Shown piece after piece: positions 11,496 to 23,823 of a stretch of 64,000 nucleotides of DNA. The stretch is from Pyronema omphalodes. Its lineage: Eukaryota; Ascomycota; Pezizomycetes; Pezizales; Pyronemataceae. The translations under genes and the position numbers were made by a program. Each line of letters begins with the position of its first letter. Within the stretch, counting starts at the first letter, position 1. The notes under the pieces are model-generated. The model ran no database searches and was not told where the DNA came from. It saw only the letters and a list, made by a program, of their open reading frames with translations. Location: the NCBI GenBank assembly GCA_024516155.1, contig JAJJXM010000011.1, positions 398,501 to 462,500 on the forward strand. Reading direction: 5' to 3'.

Positions 11496-13460
11496 TCAGT
11501 CAGCAGAAGGAGATGAAGAAATACGTTGTTGCCGATGAACCTGACCACTTGTCTCATCGTCTGAGACATACCCTGCTGTATTTGGTTGGTTGTGCTCCTG
11601 ATGGTGAGCCATGTGAGTCTTTTGCAGCACCTCTTCACGCATCTTTGTGATTTTAAGGTAATTGTAACCAGCAATTGAGACGATTGTTACAAGCAGACCA
11701 CTGATGTTGACGGGTGTCAAGGGATCGTGGAAGATGATAGCCGCAGCGGAGATGGTCATCACTTCTTTGAAGATACCCGCAATGGAAAGTGTAACAACAG
11801 AGGAGCGTTTAAGTAAACTATTGAAGTTAATAAGGAGCTGGCCCTAAGGCAATAGGAGTATGGATGACTTACGCGAACTCGCTGCTAACCATAAGGAATG
11901 CAATGACTCCAGGGAAAACAACGATTCCGATACTCCTAAAGAAGCCTTCTTCTTCAACAAGCTCTCCGTATCGCTCGGCCAACGGGCCAAAACCCTCAAC
12001 TGGGATTGCAACTGCGAGAATGGAGAAGAACATGCAGGGAGCAAGGAAGAAGATGGAGGAAAACGGGTTTCCTGTTGCGGGGTTTCGGACAAGGAGAAGC
12101 TGAGTAAGAGACCATCGCAGTCCGGACAACGCGGAGGCCAGGATAACTAAAATGAAGCCGATTACGACGAATTTGACTTCAGAAGCAACCATCATGACAA
12201 CTCCCATAGTCATGACTCCAATGATGCTGACGAGCTTCCAGGTGGGCTTTTCGAGTCCGAAAAGGAAGGCAAAACAAAGGACGAAGGCAAGGGAGGATGA
12301 TTTGCACATCGCTTCATTACGTCAGTTACTAATTGGGCTGAGAGATGGGGAAATGATGACAAACTGTAAAAAGTCAAGGTGATAAATTTTAAACTCATGT
12401 TTCCAAGACCAATATCTAGTCCAGTTGCTGCTCCACAGGGGAAGATCTTGGTCAGATACACCCATTTGGTCATGACACCAGCCTTGCGTTTCTTGATCTC
12501 CTCATTGCGGCTGTTAAAGCGGAACCATGACCGAGGGCCTCTCTCGTCGGGGTCAATTGGTGCTGATAACGGCGATTCCTCGGGAATTGCCTTTGCACCG
12601 AAAAATCCTGCTGGTCGAAGGTGGGGAAAGGCGAATAACACTAGCGACGACAGGCAGAATTGTACTATCATGTGTAGACATGTTATGAATAGCGGAAAGT
12701 GAAAATTGAGATGATCTGGCGCGAACATCCACTTGTTGTACTACAGATGAGCTACGAATTAACCATAGCTCCATTAAAGCTTCAATTATGTCAGACAGGG
12801 GTGTCGCGATGTTGACTTACAACAGATATCAAAAGCGAGAAAGTGTACCTATGTGGATTTTAAGTCAACATAGCTCCAATAACGGGATTCATGCACTGAA
12901 TCATCATACCATAAACCAATTAATATTAGATTCACAGCCAGATCGCGCAGGACCTTGGAATCAGCTTCTTTCTTCTCCTCGCGCGTAGCTACATTGTCAA
13001 TGTGCCCTGGAATCAGGGAAGCCTCAGATTCGTCCCCGACTCTGTGTCGAACTCCCCGACGATTGTGTCGAGTTTGTCGACCACCAACTAACGCCTCTTC
13101 GTCGTCGCTGCCTGCATGGTAGCTGTCCATTTCGTGATCCTCCGATACAGACTCGCCTGGCCACTCGTCAACGTTGTGCGGGGTGCCTGTAGTATGTTGT
13201 AGTAAGCTTTCGCAATCGCTTGGTCGACTATTTCCTTGAGAACCGGGAGGATCGTCGTCGGCAGTGGAGGGCTCTGTCAACAGGGAAGGTGTAGGTTGTG
13301 GTTGTATCTCGTTCGCATCAGAGGTTCGAGGGCGTTCGCTCGGGTTATGCTTTGTAGGGTCGCGGCCAAGTAGCTGTGAATTATCTTCCCCTGAGTCTAC
13401 TGAGTCTGATTCCACTGAAGCAAGGTCTGGGTTTGCGTCTGCGGGAAAAGCTGAAGTCAT
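11496..13460 (-). CDS. TPT-domain transporter, SLC35C2-like
   Basis: Five exons (13460-12910, 12848-12821, 12740-12365, 12311-11873, 11817-11496) give 571 residues. The family (triose-phosphate/nucleotide-sugar transporters, DMT clan) carries sugar phosphates or nucleotide sugars across Golgi or ER membranes; the substrate is not predictable here. Residues 1 to about 165 are a Ser/Asp/Glu-rich cytosolic extension. The membrane part starts at DLAVNLILIGLWYTFSLLIS and goes on through YNKWMFAPDHLNFHFPLF, a block typical of SLC35C2-like proteins. About ten membrane segments follow, with PLTPVNISGLLVTIVSIAGY near the end. The C-tail is polar. Exon 2 is only 28 bp and is required to join the first membrane helix. 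The first ATG in the frame is at 13460. One acceptor (before 12311) is an AAG, the weakest junction of the model. Confidence 0.88.
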
Positions 13461-13919
13461 GGTGGTTCTGTTGCTGGACTTCTCATTAATGTCTTGGTGA
13501 TGCACTATATTTCGCTATCTAACCACTCCGAGGCCATTATCTCCCTTACTCGGGTAGCATTGAGCACCATGGATGCCCGGCGCGTGCGATGGCCCAAAAT
13601 AACGTGGCGCTGTGGCGGAGAGCTCCTGTTGGAGGCAATCGAACAATGAGCTCACGCGACAGAGTTTCCTAACCCGTCAAGTGACCAGGAAAATTAGGAA
13701 TATTTGCCATTATCAAATTGTTGATAAGCTGTGAAAATGGTGTTTTGTAGTATTATTGTCTGGATACTTGCACAGAAATTCATGTTGACTTGCAGTTGCG
13801 AGGGTCCCCACACTGCTGTTAGGTAAGTTAATTCTCATACATACACGGTCCCTTGACCACCGACGCTGCACGGACTATTCCAATTTCTGAATGGACGAGG
13901 GAAATTTTGAAAAATCGTT
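13461..13919. other. Intergenic upstream of the TPT transporter
   Basis: Promoter side of the transporter gene. No further feature was recognised. Confidence 0.4.
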
Positions 13920-14230
13920 ATAGAAAAATGATATTAAGCTCTGAGAATATGGAAAATAACATAATGGAAAGCCATATTAAGCTCAAAAAAATACGGATAA
14001 TGATACTAACTAAACTCTGAGAATGTAGAAAATAATATAATGGAAAATAATATGAAGCTCAAAAAGATGGTTAATGATACTAAGCTCTGAGGATATAGAA
14101 AATAATAGAATGGAAAACTATGTCAAGCTCAAAAATACGGATAATGATACCAAACTCTGAATAATATTGAAAATAATATTCAGGTTTATAAATACGGATA
14201 ATGATACTAAGCCCCAACAATATGGAAACC
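13920..14230. repeat. Imperfect tandem repeat, unit about 70-85 bp, about four copies
   Basis: The pattern 'taagctctgagaatat-gaaaataat..tggaaa..atat..agctcaaaaa.tacggataatgatact' recurs about four times with small indels. Copies differ mostly by transitions and short gaps. The block is very AT-rich and has no coding frame. Confidence 0.7.
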
Positions 14231-15390
14231 AATATGAAACCCAAAATCCATTTTTTCAAAGAGCTTGTGCAACAGCTCTTTCCACAAGCGAAACTCACGC
14301 GACAAGTTCCGTTAGCTTCCAGCTGTCGAATTCAAGCCCGGGGATCCTGGCTATGTGAATACACTATGTGAATACATTATGTGAATACACTATGTAAAAT
14401 TTCTATATATGTACAGCTTAAAGTGGGTCCAGAGGGTAAGATACTTGTAGTAAACTTCAGTGAGCATTGCAGACATACAGTCACATTCACCATTCACCGG
14501 ATCGATCTACATCCGTTGACAGATGAGATGGTCATCCGAGAATATCCCGCAACAGACAACACAATTCCACATTTCGAAAACTATCCCAAGCAGTAAAGTC
14601 TATCCATATCCAAGCCTCGCAGCAGCCCGTAATTGATATTCCATTACGTTTATGAACGGTACACTGCTCCGAACCCAAGACTTCAGGATTGTTCTTGAAT
14701 CCACGTGGATGAATCTTGAGAGTCTGTCGGATCCTTTGGCAAAGGCCCAAGTGTCATACATAGCTGTTGAACCGATGCATTTACGTACAGAGTGCATCAT
14801 TCATCACTCATCCGGTGTGGAAACGATGCGGACCGATGATGGGATGAAGTTCTAGGCCAGGCTGGCGGCGCGGTCTTGCGTCTCGCGTCTTGCGTCCTGT
14901 GCCGGCTGGGTGAGATCTTACATAAATGGCCGATTATTACCCTGTGAAAAAATGTATTCTCAAAGAATTTTAAGAATAAATAATTGAATAACCAGCAAAA
15001 TTATTTTCTAAAAACCATAACATCACCATGCTTTCAAAACCAATGTTCAATCAGTTATCAATAGCTATTTTTGTTTGTATATATATGTAGAAGCACTATC
15101 AAAATTCTCACAAGTGCCATGCGTACGAGTACACCGTACATACTGTGATTGTGATTTAAGCTTTTCAAGACGCGTACGAGCGCGCCGTCTCAACGTATTA
15201 GTCTACATAGAGAAGCAATGGCTCTGCCAATAACGCCTATTAGCAGAGCCGCCCTAGACCACGTCTGGAGTTAAGCTAGCTTCTTATGAGCACTAAAATA
15301 CATAGCAATACCCCGCCATAGCTCATCCAACCCATCCGGTCGCCGTCCACCCATCGATTATCACCTCTGCCCCTCCATAATACCGACGCC
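14231..15390. other. Intergenic between the TPT and BUB1 genes
   Basis: A short array of a 15-bp unit (about three copies of GTGAATACACTAT) sits at 14354-14393. The rest, including the BUB1 promoter, shows no recognisable gene. The 15-bp motif 'gcgtacgag.acaccgt' recurs in altered form at 15121-15140 and 15171-15190. Confidence 0.45.
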
Positions 15391-18300
15391 ATGGCCAGTA
15401 TAAACTTCGATCGGATTGAAGGGCACAACGAACATAATCAATCACGTTTAGCTCGCGCCCTCGCTGAGAAGCGCATTCCACTATCACAAAACCCGCACCT
15501 TGTTCGATCAGACCATTCCGCATATCAAGAGAAATGGGAGGAGAAGCTAAGGACAACTGCTGAGCTTGATGACCCGTTACGTGTTTGGTTAGACTACATT
15601 GAATGGACTATCGAGACTTTTCCCCCAGGACACTCTGCAGAGTCCGGCCTTCGTAACCTGCTGGAGCGAGCTACCCGCGAATTCGCGAACGATATCAGAT
15701 ACAAGTCCGATATCAGATACCTCAAGCTTTGGTTTCAATATGCCCGTGACTTCTCAGATTCACCCAGAGAGGTCTTTACATACCTTGCACGGAACGACAT
15801 TGGACAGAGCCTGGCAGCCTACTATGAAGAATTTGCCGCTTTATTAGAGCTCCATGGCAAGCGAAATGCAGCAGCCGAGATCTACCAGAGTGGTATCAAA
15901 AGAAATGCTATGCCCGTTGCGCGCTTGGAAAGAAAATACCAGGAATTTTTGCACCGACTCAAAGCCAATCCTATCGGTCCTAATGAGCCTACATCGCCTG
16001 CCCTGCCTGCTGTGAGACCAGCTCTTTCGGTAAAACCATTTGGAGGATTGGGAGCAAGTGCGGGACTAGGTGCAACTGCGGATCTGCAGCAAAGGAATAG
16101 AGAGAACACAATCGAGCCAAGACAATGGGTAGGAGAGACACTGAAGCAGCATGAAAACGCATTCGATGGGGAGAAGTTAATAAGATTCAGAGATCACGTG
16201 GGTCATCTTTTATTTTCCCTTCCCCTCAAATGGTAAATTCAGCTAATAATCGCCGTTGTATTTGATTTTTAGCCGTATTACAAAGAATCTCCATACGTTT
16301 CAGGTGCTGTCCCACAACCTGGGAAAAGACCTGAACGTGCCGCTATAAATTTAGAAGCAATCTACGCAGAGAATGGTGAAGAGTTCTGTCCACAAGAATT
16401 ATTAGCAAAGAAAAAAGGGTTGTATGGTATCGGAACCAATTGGCATGAAATTCAGCGGCAACGTGCGGCGGCAGAGAAGGAGGTGAGACGCCATATGCCA
16501 GCGAATAATGACAGCTTCACTCCCATAAAAATCAAAACCGTCTTGTCCCCATCCCCCAACAAAGGCAAAGTACGCCGAAAACCCAGAGCCGGCAATATTG
16601 ATCCCAACTCGGAGCCCACTGTGACCTTTCACACCAGAGCAGCAACAGACGATATTTACGGTATTTTCAACCAACCGATTCAAAAGAAGACTCTCAATGA
16701 AGGGGAAGGGATAGATAGCTGTGACGATAGTGATGTCAGCGAAGGCGACTACACGACCAACATAACCTCCAGCATCCACAATCATACCCAGGAAGTGGAC
16801 GACACAACCGAAAGCGTTCAGAGCGACTTCCCCGATGATATGTATTCCCACAACGCCTCCAACCAAAACAAGGCAGCTCAGGATGTCTTCGAATCTGAGG
16901 ACACAACTATGATGCCAGTCCAAAATCCTGTTGGCAAGATGGAAAAGCTTTCGATCCTGGCCGACGAGCCCACGCAGCCTCTTGCCCGGAAGCTACAAAT
17001 TCCCCAACCTCCCCCCGACTTCAATCCTCCGACCAACCCCTTCGCCAGACCTGCAGACAGGCATCTTCCCTTTATGACCCCTATTGTCGAAAGGACGGAG
17101 ACACTTCCCATGACCGCCCTCAAGAATCGTGCCATGCAGGAAATGCAGACCCCCAGTCGAAGCGTGCTTGGGGTGCCAGCAATTATGGACGACGACGATG
17201 AAGATGAAGAAGAGGAGGAAGAAGAACAAGAAGAAGAAGATGATGATGATGATGATGATGATGAGGACGAAGAAATGGGGGATTCTCCTTTTAACAAAGA
17301 GAACCTTTTTTCTCCTCCCCCCAAACCCAGGCACCTCTCCCCACCTCCTCAAAGGCCCATGGGCAGATCACCTCTGGGTATCAAATCCTCAAAACTTGTA
17401 CCATTAGGAACCAAAGCCCAACCGCCAGTTCAGCCCTTTGTCGCAACGGTTCAGAAACCCATCATTGACGACATAGTCTGCAACCCTCTCGATGAGGGTA
17501 TGCGTAAAACCGTCTTCCAGAAACTCTCTCCGCCTCTAAAAACATACCCCGGCTATTACGAATCTACCACTCGAAAATCTGCTCGTGCCGCAATTGTCCA
17601 AAAGTACGTCCGCTCCCTTGCCAAAACCGAAGGCGGTAAAACAGCTAGTATCCTCAAAGCTCCCCTGATAGAGCTATTCACCCCCAATGGAGTTGCCGCT
17701 TACACCGTTTGCCGCGAGCTTGGACGGGGTGCCTTTGCCCCTGTTTACCTTGTCGAAAACCATGTCGTTGGAGACCTCGAAGAAGAAGCTGAAGGGGCCG
17801 GAATAGACCCTGTGGAGCTTAAGGCTAAACTAGCTGGCCGTCAACGCTTCGAAGCTTTGAAGATGGAAGATCCTCCAAGCGCTTGGGAATTCTATATGAC
17901 TAGACAGACAAAAATGAGGCTTGCAGGTACGAGAATGGCGGACTCCATCATCAACGCACCGGAAATGCATCTCTTTGAAGACGAGATGTTTTTATTCCTC
18001 GAGTACCGAAGTCATGGAAGCATGCTTGATTTGGTAAACTATACCAAATCAGAGGCTGTGGCAAGTGGGGGAACAGGTCTTATGGATGAGCTATTGGTTA
18101 TGTTCTTATCCGTCGAGCTTTTGAGGACTGTGGAGGCAATGCATGCAGCTGGCCTAATTCATGGTGACTTGAAGGCCGATAACATATTGGCGCGATTCGA
18201 CCTAGTGGATGATTCTAAATGGGATAGCAATTACCACCGTGATGGTTCTGGGGGTTGGTCTAGCAAGGGTATTTTGTTAATCGACTTTGGAAGAGCGATT

Positions 18301-18750
18301 GACATGAAGCTCTTCCGGCCGGAAGTACAGTTTATTGCTGACTGGGAAACGGATCATCAGGATTGTGCGGAGATGCGAGAGATGAGGCCATGGACTTACC
18401 AAGTTGATTACCATGGATCGGCGGCGATAATACACTCGTTACTTTTCGGACGGTATATCGAAACAGTGGCTAGTAAGAGTGGATTACCCGGTGTACAGAG
18501 TAAACACTACAAGATTACTCAGCCGTTGAAGCGGTATTGGCAGAAAGATATCTGGACAGAAGTGTTTGATGTCCTATTAAACCCCCTTCATTATGTCGCC
18601 AGGGAACAAACAGGCGCTATGCCTGTTAATAGTAGCTTGAGGATGATAAGAGAAAAGATGGAAGCATATTTAGAGAATAATTGTACGGCGGGTATAGGGT
18701 TGAAGGCAATGCTGAAGAAGATGGAGACTGCTGTGACGAAGAAGAAGTAA
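15391..18750 (+). CDS. BUB1: BUB1 spindle-assembly-checkpoint kinase
   Basis: Two exons (15391-16197 and 16273-18750) code for 1094 residues; the intron has donor GTGGGT and a TTTTTAG acceptor. BUB1 works at kinetochores: it binds Bub3, phosphorylates histone H2A for shugoshin recruitment and supports the spindle checkpoint. Residues about 50-200 match the Mad3/BUB1 homology region 1 (TPR-like; WLDYIEWTIETFP, IYQSGIKRNAMPVARLERKY). Residues about 383-405 form a GLEBS Bub3-binding motif (TVTFHTRAATDDIYGIFNQ). An uninterrupted Asp/Glu run with one Gln covers about 575-604 and is followed by a KEN box at 611-613. The kinase domain starts near 745: glycine loop GRGAF, catalytic HGDLKADN near 900, DFG at 940. 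The catalytic loop reads HGD instead of HRD, as in other BUB1 kinases. The length is close to yeast Bub1 (about 1020). Confidence 0.95.
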
Positions 18751-19842
18751 ATTAGATTATATAAATGAGTAGATGGTGGTTTAGAGTGTTTCTACCTGAT
18801 AGTCAAGGCTCAGAGTCACTGTACATATTCCAATTTTTGGCCTTCTGCACGTAGCAAAAACAACCGCAGTATTGATAAGAGACTCATTGTATGCGAGTGC
18901 CTGCAACAACGACTCAACTCATAGCTACTATTTGACGATTGACTCACACGCATTCCCTAAATTATTCGGCTTCGGCTTCGGCTTCATGCATTAAAACGGC
19001 AATTGGATCGCAATCCCCTTTTTTGGTTGCCCATAACCTGTCCCGCTGGTTTATCCTCAAGTACATTCATGTTTCGTTGGTTCGGAATTAGACGAGGGTA
19101 TTCTTTATATTCGTCTTTGGTTGCCAATATAAACGTTTCATCGTCGTTGTCGCTCTTAGAGTTGACATCACTATGGTACCTTACCAATAACCGACAAGTT
19201 ATAGTCCTGTATTGATTGGCCTTCGCTCCTCTTCTTCCTTCCGTAGAAAACTAACTCATGGAATCGTAATAAATATCATTACTCATCCGTTATTGCAAAT
19301 CTTATAAGTAATCCGAAACATATGCATCGTAAGCAACTAGGATTGAGATTGCCGTATTTCTGCTCTTTTTCTTGGAGTTAATATTAACTTCCTTTCTCTC
19401 CAATAGAAGATCCATGATGTCAATGTTCTAGTGTCCACTTTAGGTAGTGTTTCAGAGTGCCGTATAGTCAAACGAATTGTGTCTTAAGTTGAAGTTGCAT
19501 TCACACAACTCCCGCACCGGATATCAATAAAAATGCAGGCCAAGCTAGTAGTGATATCATTGTTCTGGATTTGAATACCTGGATCAAAGCCTCATCATGC
19601 CCCATTGGTTTCTTTCTATGGCTTCTAGAAGCAAAGGGATTCCAACGAAGGCTACTGAATGGAAATCTGGAACCTCAATCCTGTGCAAGATTTGACGAAT
19701 AATGGAGAACTTCTCATTGCTCTATAGCAACGGACGGGAGAGCCTATTTCACCGCAAAAAGATATTTCCTATAGAACGTGAATAGAGCACTCGGATGGAC
19801 AGGGGGGGTACCTACTGCCCTGACTATTCAGACTTTCTATTG
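18751..19842. other. Intergenic downstream of BUB1
   Basis: Contains the BUB1 3' flank and three to four GGCTTC units at 18967-18985. No recognisable gene. Confidence 0.4.
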
Positions 19843-21206
19843 CTATCGCATAGGTGAAGTTGAGGTTATTCTATCCACCCCGAATAGAGCAATGGGAAGT
19901 CCTTCGATGGCTTTGTTATTCCATTCAAGTGCCAGCTCAAAAAGCCCACTTCCGTTTCCGCGCGTGTAGAAATATCGAGCTGTAGCCATCGAGAGTGCCG
20001 TACTTATCGCAGTTGTTTTAAATGCTAAGTCAACACCAGTACATAGGCACAATTCAGAATATCCCTCGTATGAATGATGTAACACAAAATCCGTCATAGA
20101 AATCGAGCACTCCGGAGGTTTCGAGCCCTTAGGGGTTGATCATGATGCGAGATTTTCGAAAGACAGCTATGAACTGTAACTTAAGGTGAAGCCCAAGCTG
20201 CCGCCTAGACGTGGGATGCTGATGATTTTTAATGCCCTGATTTGTCGGCCTAACCGAAGTCGTTCGTGTCGACTGTGAATGGTATCCGTTTTTGTCCACT
20301 TGCCACTTTCCATTGAGTCTAAGCCTGTTGCTTGAAGTTTTGGGCTGTTGACAGGCTTCCGTAGTCGTTGTTTAGAACCCAGACGATGGCAGTGATTGGT
20401 ACATGGATTGTAAGATGGAAGGATAACGATGTCCTCCGCCTCGATCTCAGCCGCGCCTTCCGCGGTCCGCTTTAGAAACGCCCAGAGGCGGAAGTTCACA
20501 TGGAAGCGGTAAATTACGCGATTTCGGGAGCCGCAGAATGTAGAAATATGTATGCCCTGCTGATCGAGATCCATTCAGCCGGCTTTTGAGAAGGTATTAT
20601 CAAAATGCATTAGCATTAGCACACTCTCGTCTTGCTAGGTATCATGCTTTAGTTTCGTGTATATTCAATGCAAACATCCGACACATAGTACCCTATCCGA
20701 TTACAGTCGGGTATGGTATAATGGGATATCTACACTTTATATGTTACTTTCCGCTTGGTTTGCGAGGAAATATACACTCTTTGGCCCCGAGCAACCTCGG
20801 TGATGTTGTAAAGTTCCAAGTACTCGTCAAGTATTTTATTTGGAGTAGACACACGTACTTTTATCCCACGTAAGCAGTCACAAAATACAGTCCCAGTGTC
20901 TCGCAGTATTGATTAAGTCAGCATCACCGAACAATGAACGGTGTCCCCACAGACAGAATTGATGGAATATGGTGCCCCACAATCGATCGGGTGATGGACG
21001 GTGCAGTACATGTAGTCTCCGCTAAATCCGATCCTCTTCCCCGTGTTTCTCTGTTTCTCGGCAAAAACAAGGGTTTGCAGTAGCTTTCTTAGCGGCGGTC
21101 GGAAGTCGGCTCGGCCTGTGTGGCGTATTTCCTCTGTTCCGAACCTGGAAAGCTGGGGAAGAGCCGTGCATAGCACATGCAGATGCCAAAGAGAGCTCTT
21201 TAGCAT
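19843..21206 (-). other. Region with three coding-like minus-strand frames, unidentified
   Basis: Minus-strand frames at 20097-19843, 20574-20167 and 21206-20913 have fairly protein-like composition, for example ATARYFYTRGNGSGLFELAL in the first and RLWAFLKRTAEGAAEIEAED in the second. I recognise no family and could not build a convincing splice model joining them. They could be exons of a fast-evolving or decayed gene, or chance frames. Confidence 0.2.
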
Positions 21207-22104
21207 GGAAGCTGTTATTTAAAGGAATATCATTTCTACGGGATATTATTTGGATGTGGTATACGGTATACAGTTTTCTGTACTAAATGTTTGTAATATA
21301 GATGGGTGAGCTGGAGATCGCTCTGGCTGGTGTGCGGGAAGCGGGGTAATATGCATGATTTGCCTTCTACAATAATCCTAACGTTAAACTCGAGCCGTCA
21401 CCACATAGTGCTGTTAACACGGTTGCTCAAAGCTTCCAGTGTTGACACCGATGATGAGCTCAGCACGTGAGGGACAAGCAAATTTCTTTCACGCCTGTAG
21501 GATTTTTTTATTTTTTTTTCCGATTGTGAGACTTGCAGAATGATTAGAGTTTCTGCCATGCGGGCACAATTGGGCAGATGCAATGTACTGGATAAATAAG
21601 ATAAGGACGATGTTTTTACCGTTGGACCCTGACCTAAGCCTTGAAGAATCCGCATGATGAAAGCTGTTCTGTTAGTGGGAAGCTGTCCGATTTGTAAGAC
21701 AGGGCATAGAGGACACATTTCTGGTTCGTTGTAAGATTCCACGGTTGCACGCACCTCAGCTCCCTCATAGCTGGCAAGATGGCGTTCCTGGCAGCTTGGA
21801 TAGCACACACACGCCGGCTGAAACAAAAACGGCGGACATGGAAATCTGGACACTTGTTAACATCTTCGAAGAGGGCAAGTGTGGCGTCAACCTGTTGCAT
21901 TCGACCAATCACAGTGCACAATTGCATTACTCGTACAGCGAAATAGCCCTTACCCTTCACTAGTTCGTGTTATCTGGGGTAGTGCAGTCCCGAGAGACTG
22001 CTGCTTAAAGAAGACCCGTCTCTCCACTTCTACTCCCCCACCAAACGACTACCACTTCACACTCACTTTCTATCACCTTCTTCAAGCAACACACACATTT
22101 CGAT
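21207..22104. other. Intergenic upstream of the PDI gene
   Basis: Holds the PDI promoter. A CCAAT box lies at about 21904 (ACCAATCACAG), some 200 bp before the ATG, and the leader just before the start is CT- and CA-rich. A minus-strand frame at 21960-21634 has a Cys/Arg-rich stretch but no recognisable domain. Confidence 0.45.
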
Positions 22105-23823
22105 ATGAAGACGTTTATGCAGCTTTCTACCCTAGCCTTGGGATTATTGGCTTACACCGCCTCCGCTGAGGAAGCTGCCGAAGCTCCCTCAGATGTACAC
22201 GTTCTCAAGACCGATACATTTGAGTCTTTCCTTAATGAGAACCCCTTGGTTCTCGCCGAATGTTAGTGCTTTCTCAAGGCAATTGCAGTATGAGCTTCTG
22301 CTAACTTCTTGATAGTTTACGCGCCTTGGTGTGGTCATTGCAAGGCATTGGCCCCCGAGTACGAAGATGCCGCCACCAAGCTCAAGGAGAAGAGTATTCC
22401 TCTTGCTAAGGTCGAGTAAGTGAAACGCGATGTCTATCTATATTTACAATAGCTAATTGAAAATAGCTGTACTGTCGAGACCGAGCTTTGCGAGAAGCAG
22501 GGTGTACAGGGCTACCCCACCATCAAGGTCTTCCGTGGACCCGAGAACTCCTCTCCGTACCAGGGACAGCGAAAGTCCGATGCTATCGTGTCCTACATGA
22601 TCAAGAACTCCCTTCCTGCCGTATCCGTCCTCGATAAAGAAACCCACGAGGAGTTCACCAAGGCCGACAAGGTTGTCCTTGTTGCCTATTTCGACAAGGA
22701 GGACAAGGAGTCCAACTCAACATACACCCAGGTCGCCGAGTCTCTCCGCGACACCTATCTCTTCGGAGCTACGAACGATGCTGCCCTCGCTGAGGCTGCC
22801 GGTGTCAAGGCCCCGGCCCTTGTCCTCTACAAGACTTTCGACGAGGGAAAGAACGTTTACGATGGTGACTTCAAAGTTGAGAAGATCACTGAATTTGCCA
22901 AGCTTGCCTCTACTCCTCTCGTTGGTGAGGTCGGCCCCGAGACCTACGCCGGTTACATGGATGCCGGTATTCCCCTTGCCTACATTTTCGTCGAGAACGA
23001 CGAGGACAAGACCAAGTACTCCAACATGGTTAAGCCTCTCGCTGAAAAGTTCAAGGGCAAGATTAACTTTGCAACCATTGATGCTGCTGCTTTCGGTGCT
23101 CACGCTGGTAACTTGAACTTGGAGCAGAAGTGGCCCGCTTTCTCCATCCAGGAGACCACCAAAAATCAGAAGTTCCCCTTCGACCAATCAAAAGAGATTA
23201 CCGAGAAGGACCTTACCCAGTTCGTCGAGGACTTCGTCGCCGGAAAGATTGAGCCTAGCATCAAGTCCGAGCCCATTCCCGAGAAGCAGGAGGGACCTGT
23301 CACCGTCGTTGTTGCGCACAACTACGAGAGCATTGTCAACGACAGCGAGAAGGACGTACTTGTTGAGTACTACGCCCCATGGTGTGGCCACTGCAAGAAC
23401 TTGGCTCCCAAGTACGAGGAGCTTGGAAAGCTTTACTTTAACAACCCCGAGTTTGCGAAGAAGGTTGTAATTGCCAAGGTCGACGCCACCGCCAACGATG
23501 TCCCTATTGAGATTCAGGGATTCCCCACCATTAAGCTCTTCCCCGCCGGTGCCAAGGATGCTCCCGTCGACTACGCTGGTAGCCGTACCGTTGAGGACCT
23601 TGCCACTTTCGTCAAGGAGCACGGAACCCACAAGGTCGATGCCTACGTTGCCCCCGCTGCCGAGGCTAAGGAGGAGAAGCCCGCTGTTGAGGAGCCCCTT
23701 GGTGAGGCTGCCGCCGCCGCAAGCAAGGTCGCCGAAGCTGTCGCAGAGAAGGTTGAGAGCGCAACTGAGAAGGTTGCGGAAGCCGTCAAGTCTGACGAGG
23801 CTCAAGGTCACGACGAGTTGTAG
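22105..23823 (+). CDS. PDI1: Protein disulfide isomerase (ER, ends in HDEL)
   Basis: Three exons (22105-22261, 22316-22415, 22467-23823) code for 537 residues. The enzyme forms and reshuffles disulfide bonds in the ER lumen. Residues 1-20 are a hydrophobic signal peptide ([15 protein letters not shown]). The first thioredoxin domain has its active site WCGHCK at Cys58/Cys61, rebuilt across intron 1. Redox-inactive b and b' domains follow. The second catalytic domain has WCGHCK at Cys392/Cys395 with the cis-proline region [10 protein letters not shown] long Ala/Glu/Lys-rich acidic tail leads to the ER retention signal HDEL. The exon 3 codon choice is strongly biased to C-ending codons, as in highly expressed fungal genes. 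The domain layout and length match fungal PDI1. Confidence 0.96.

Noticed and set aside
16878..17352. Minus-strand Ser-rich frame opposite BUB1
   Set aside because: It is the shadow of the acidic GAA/GAT tract in BUB1, whose frame has clear domains.
21634..21960. Cys/Arg-rich minus-strand frame upstream of PDI, considered as a zinc-binding protein
   Set aside because: Cysteine spacing fits neither Zn2Cys6 nor C2H2 types, and it overlaps the PDI promoter.
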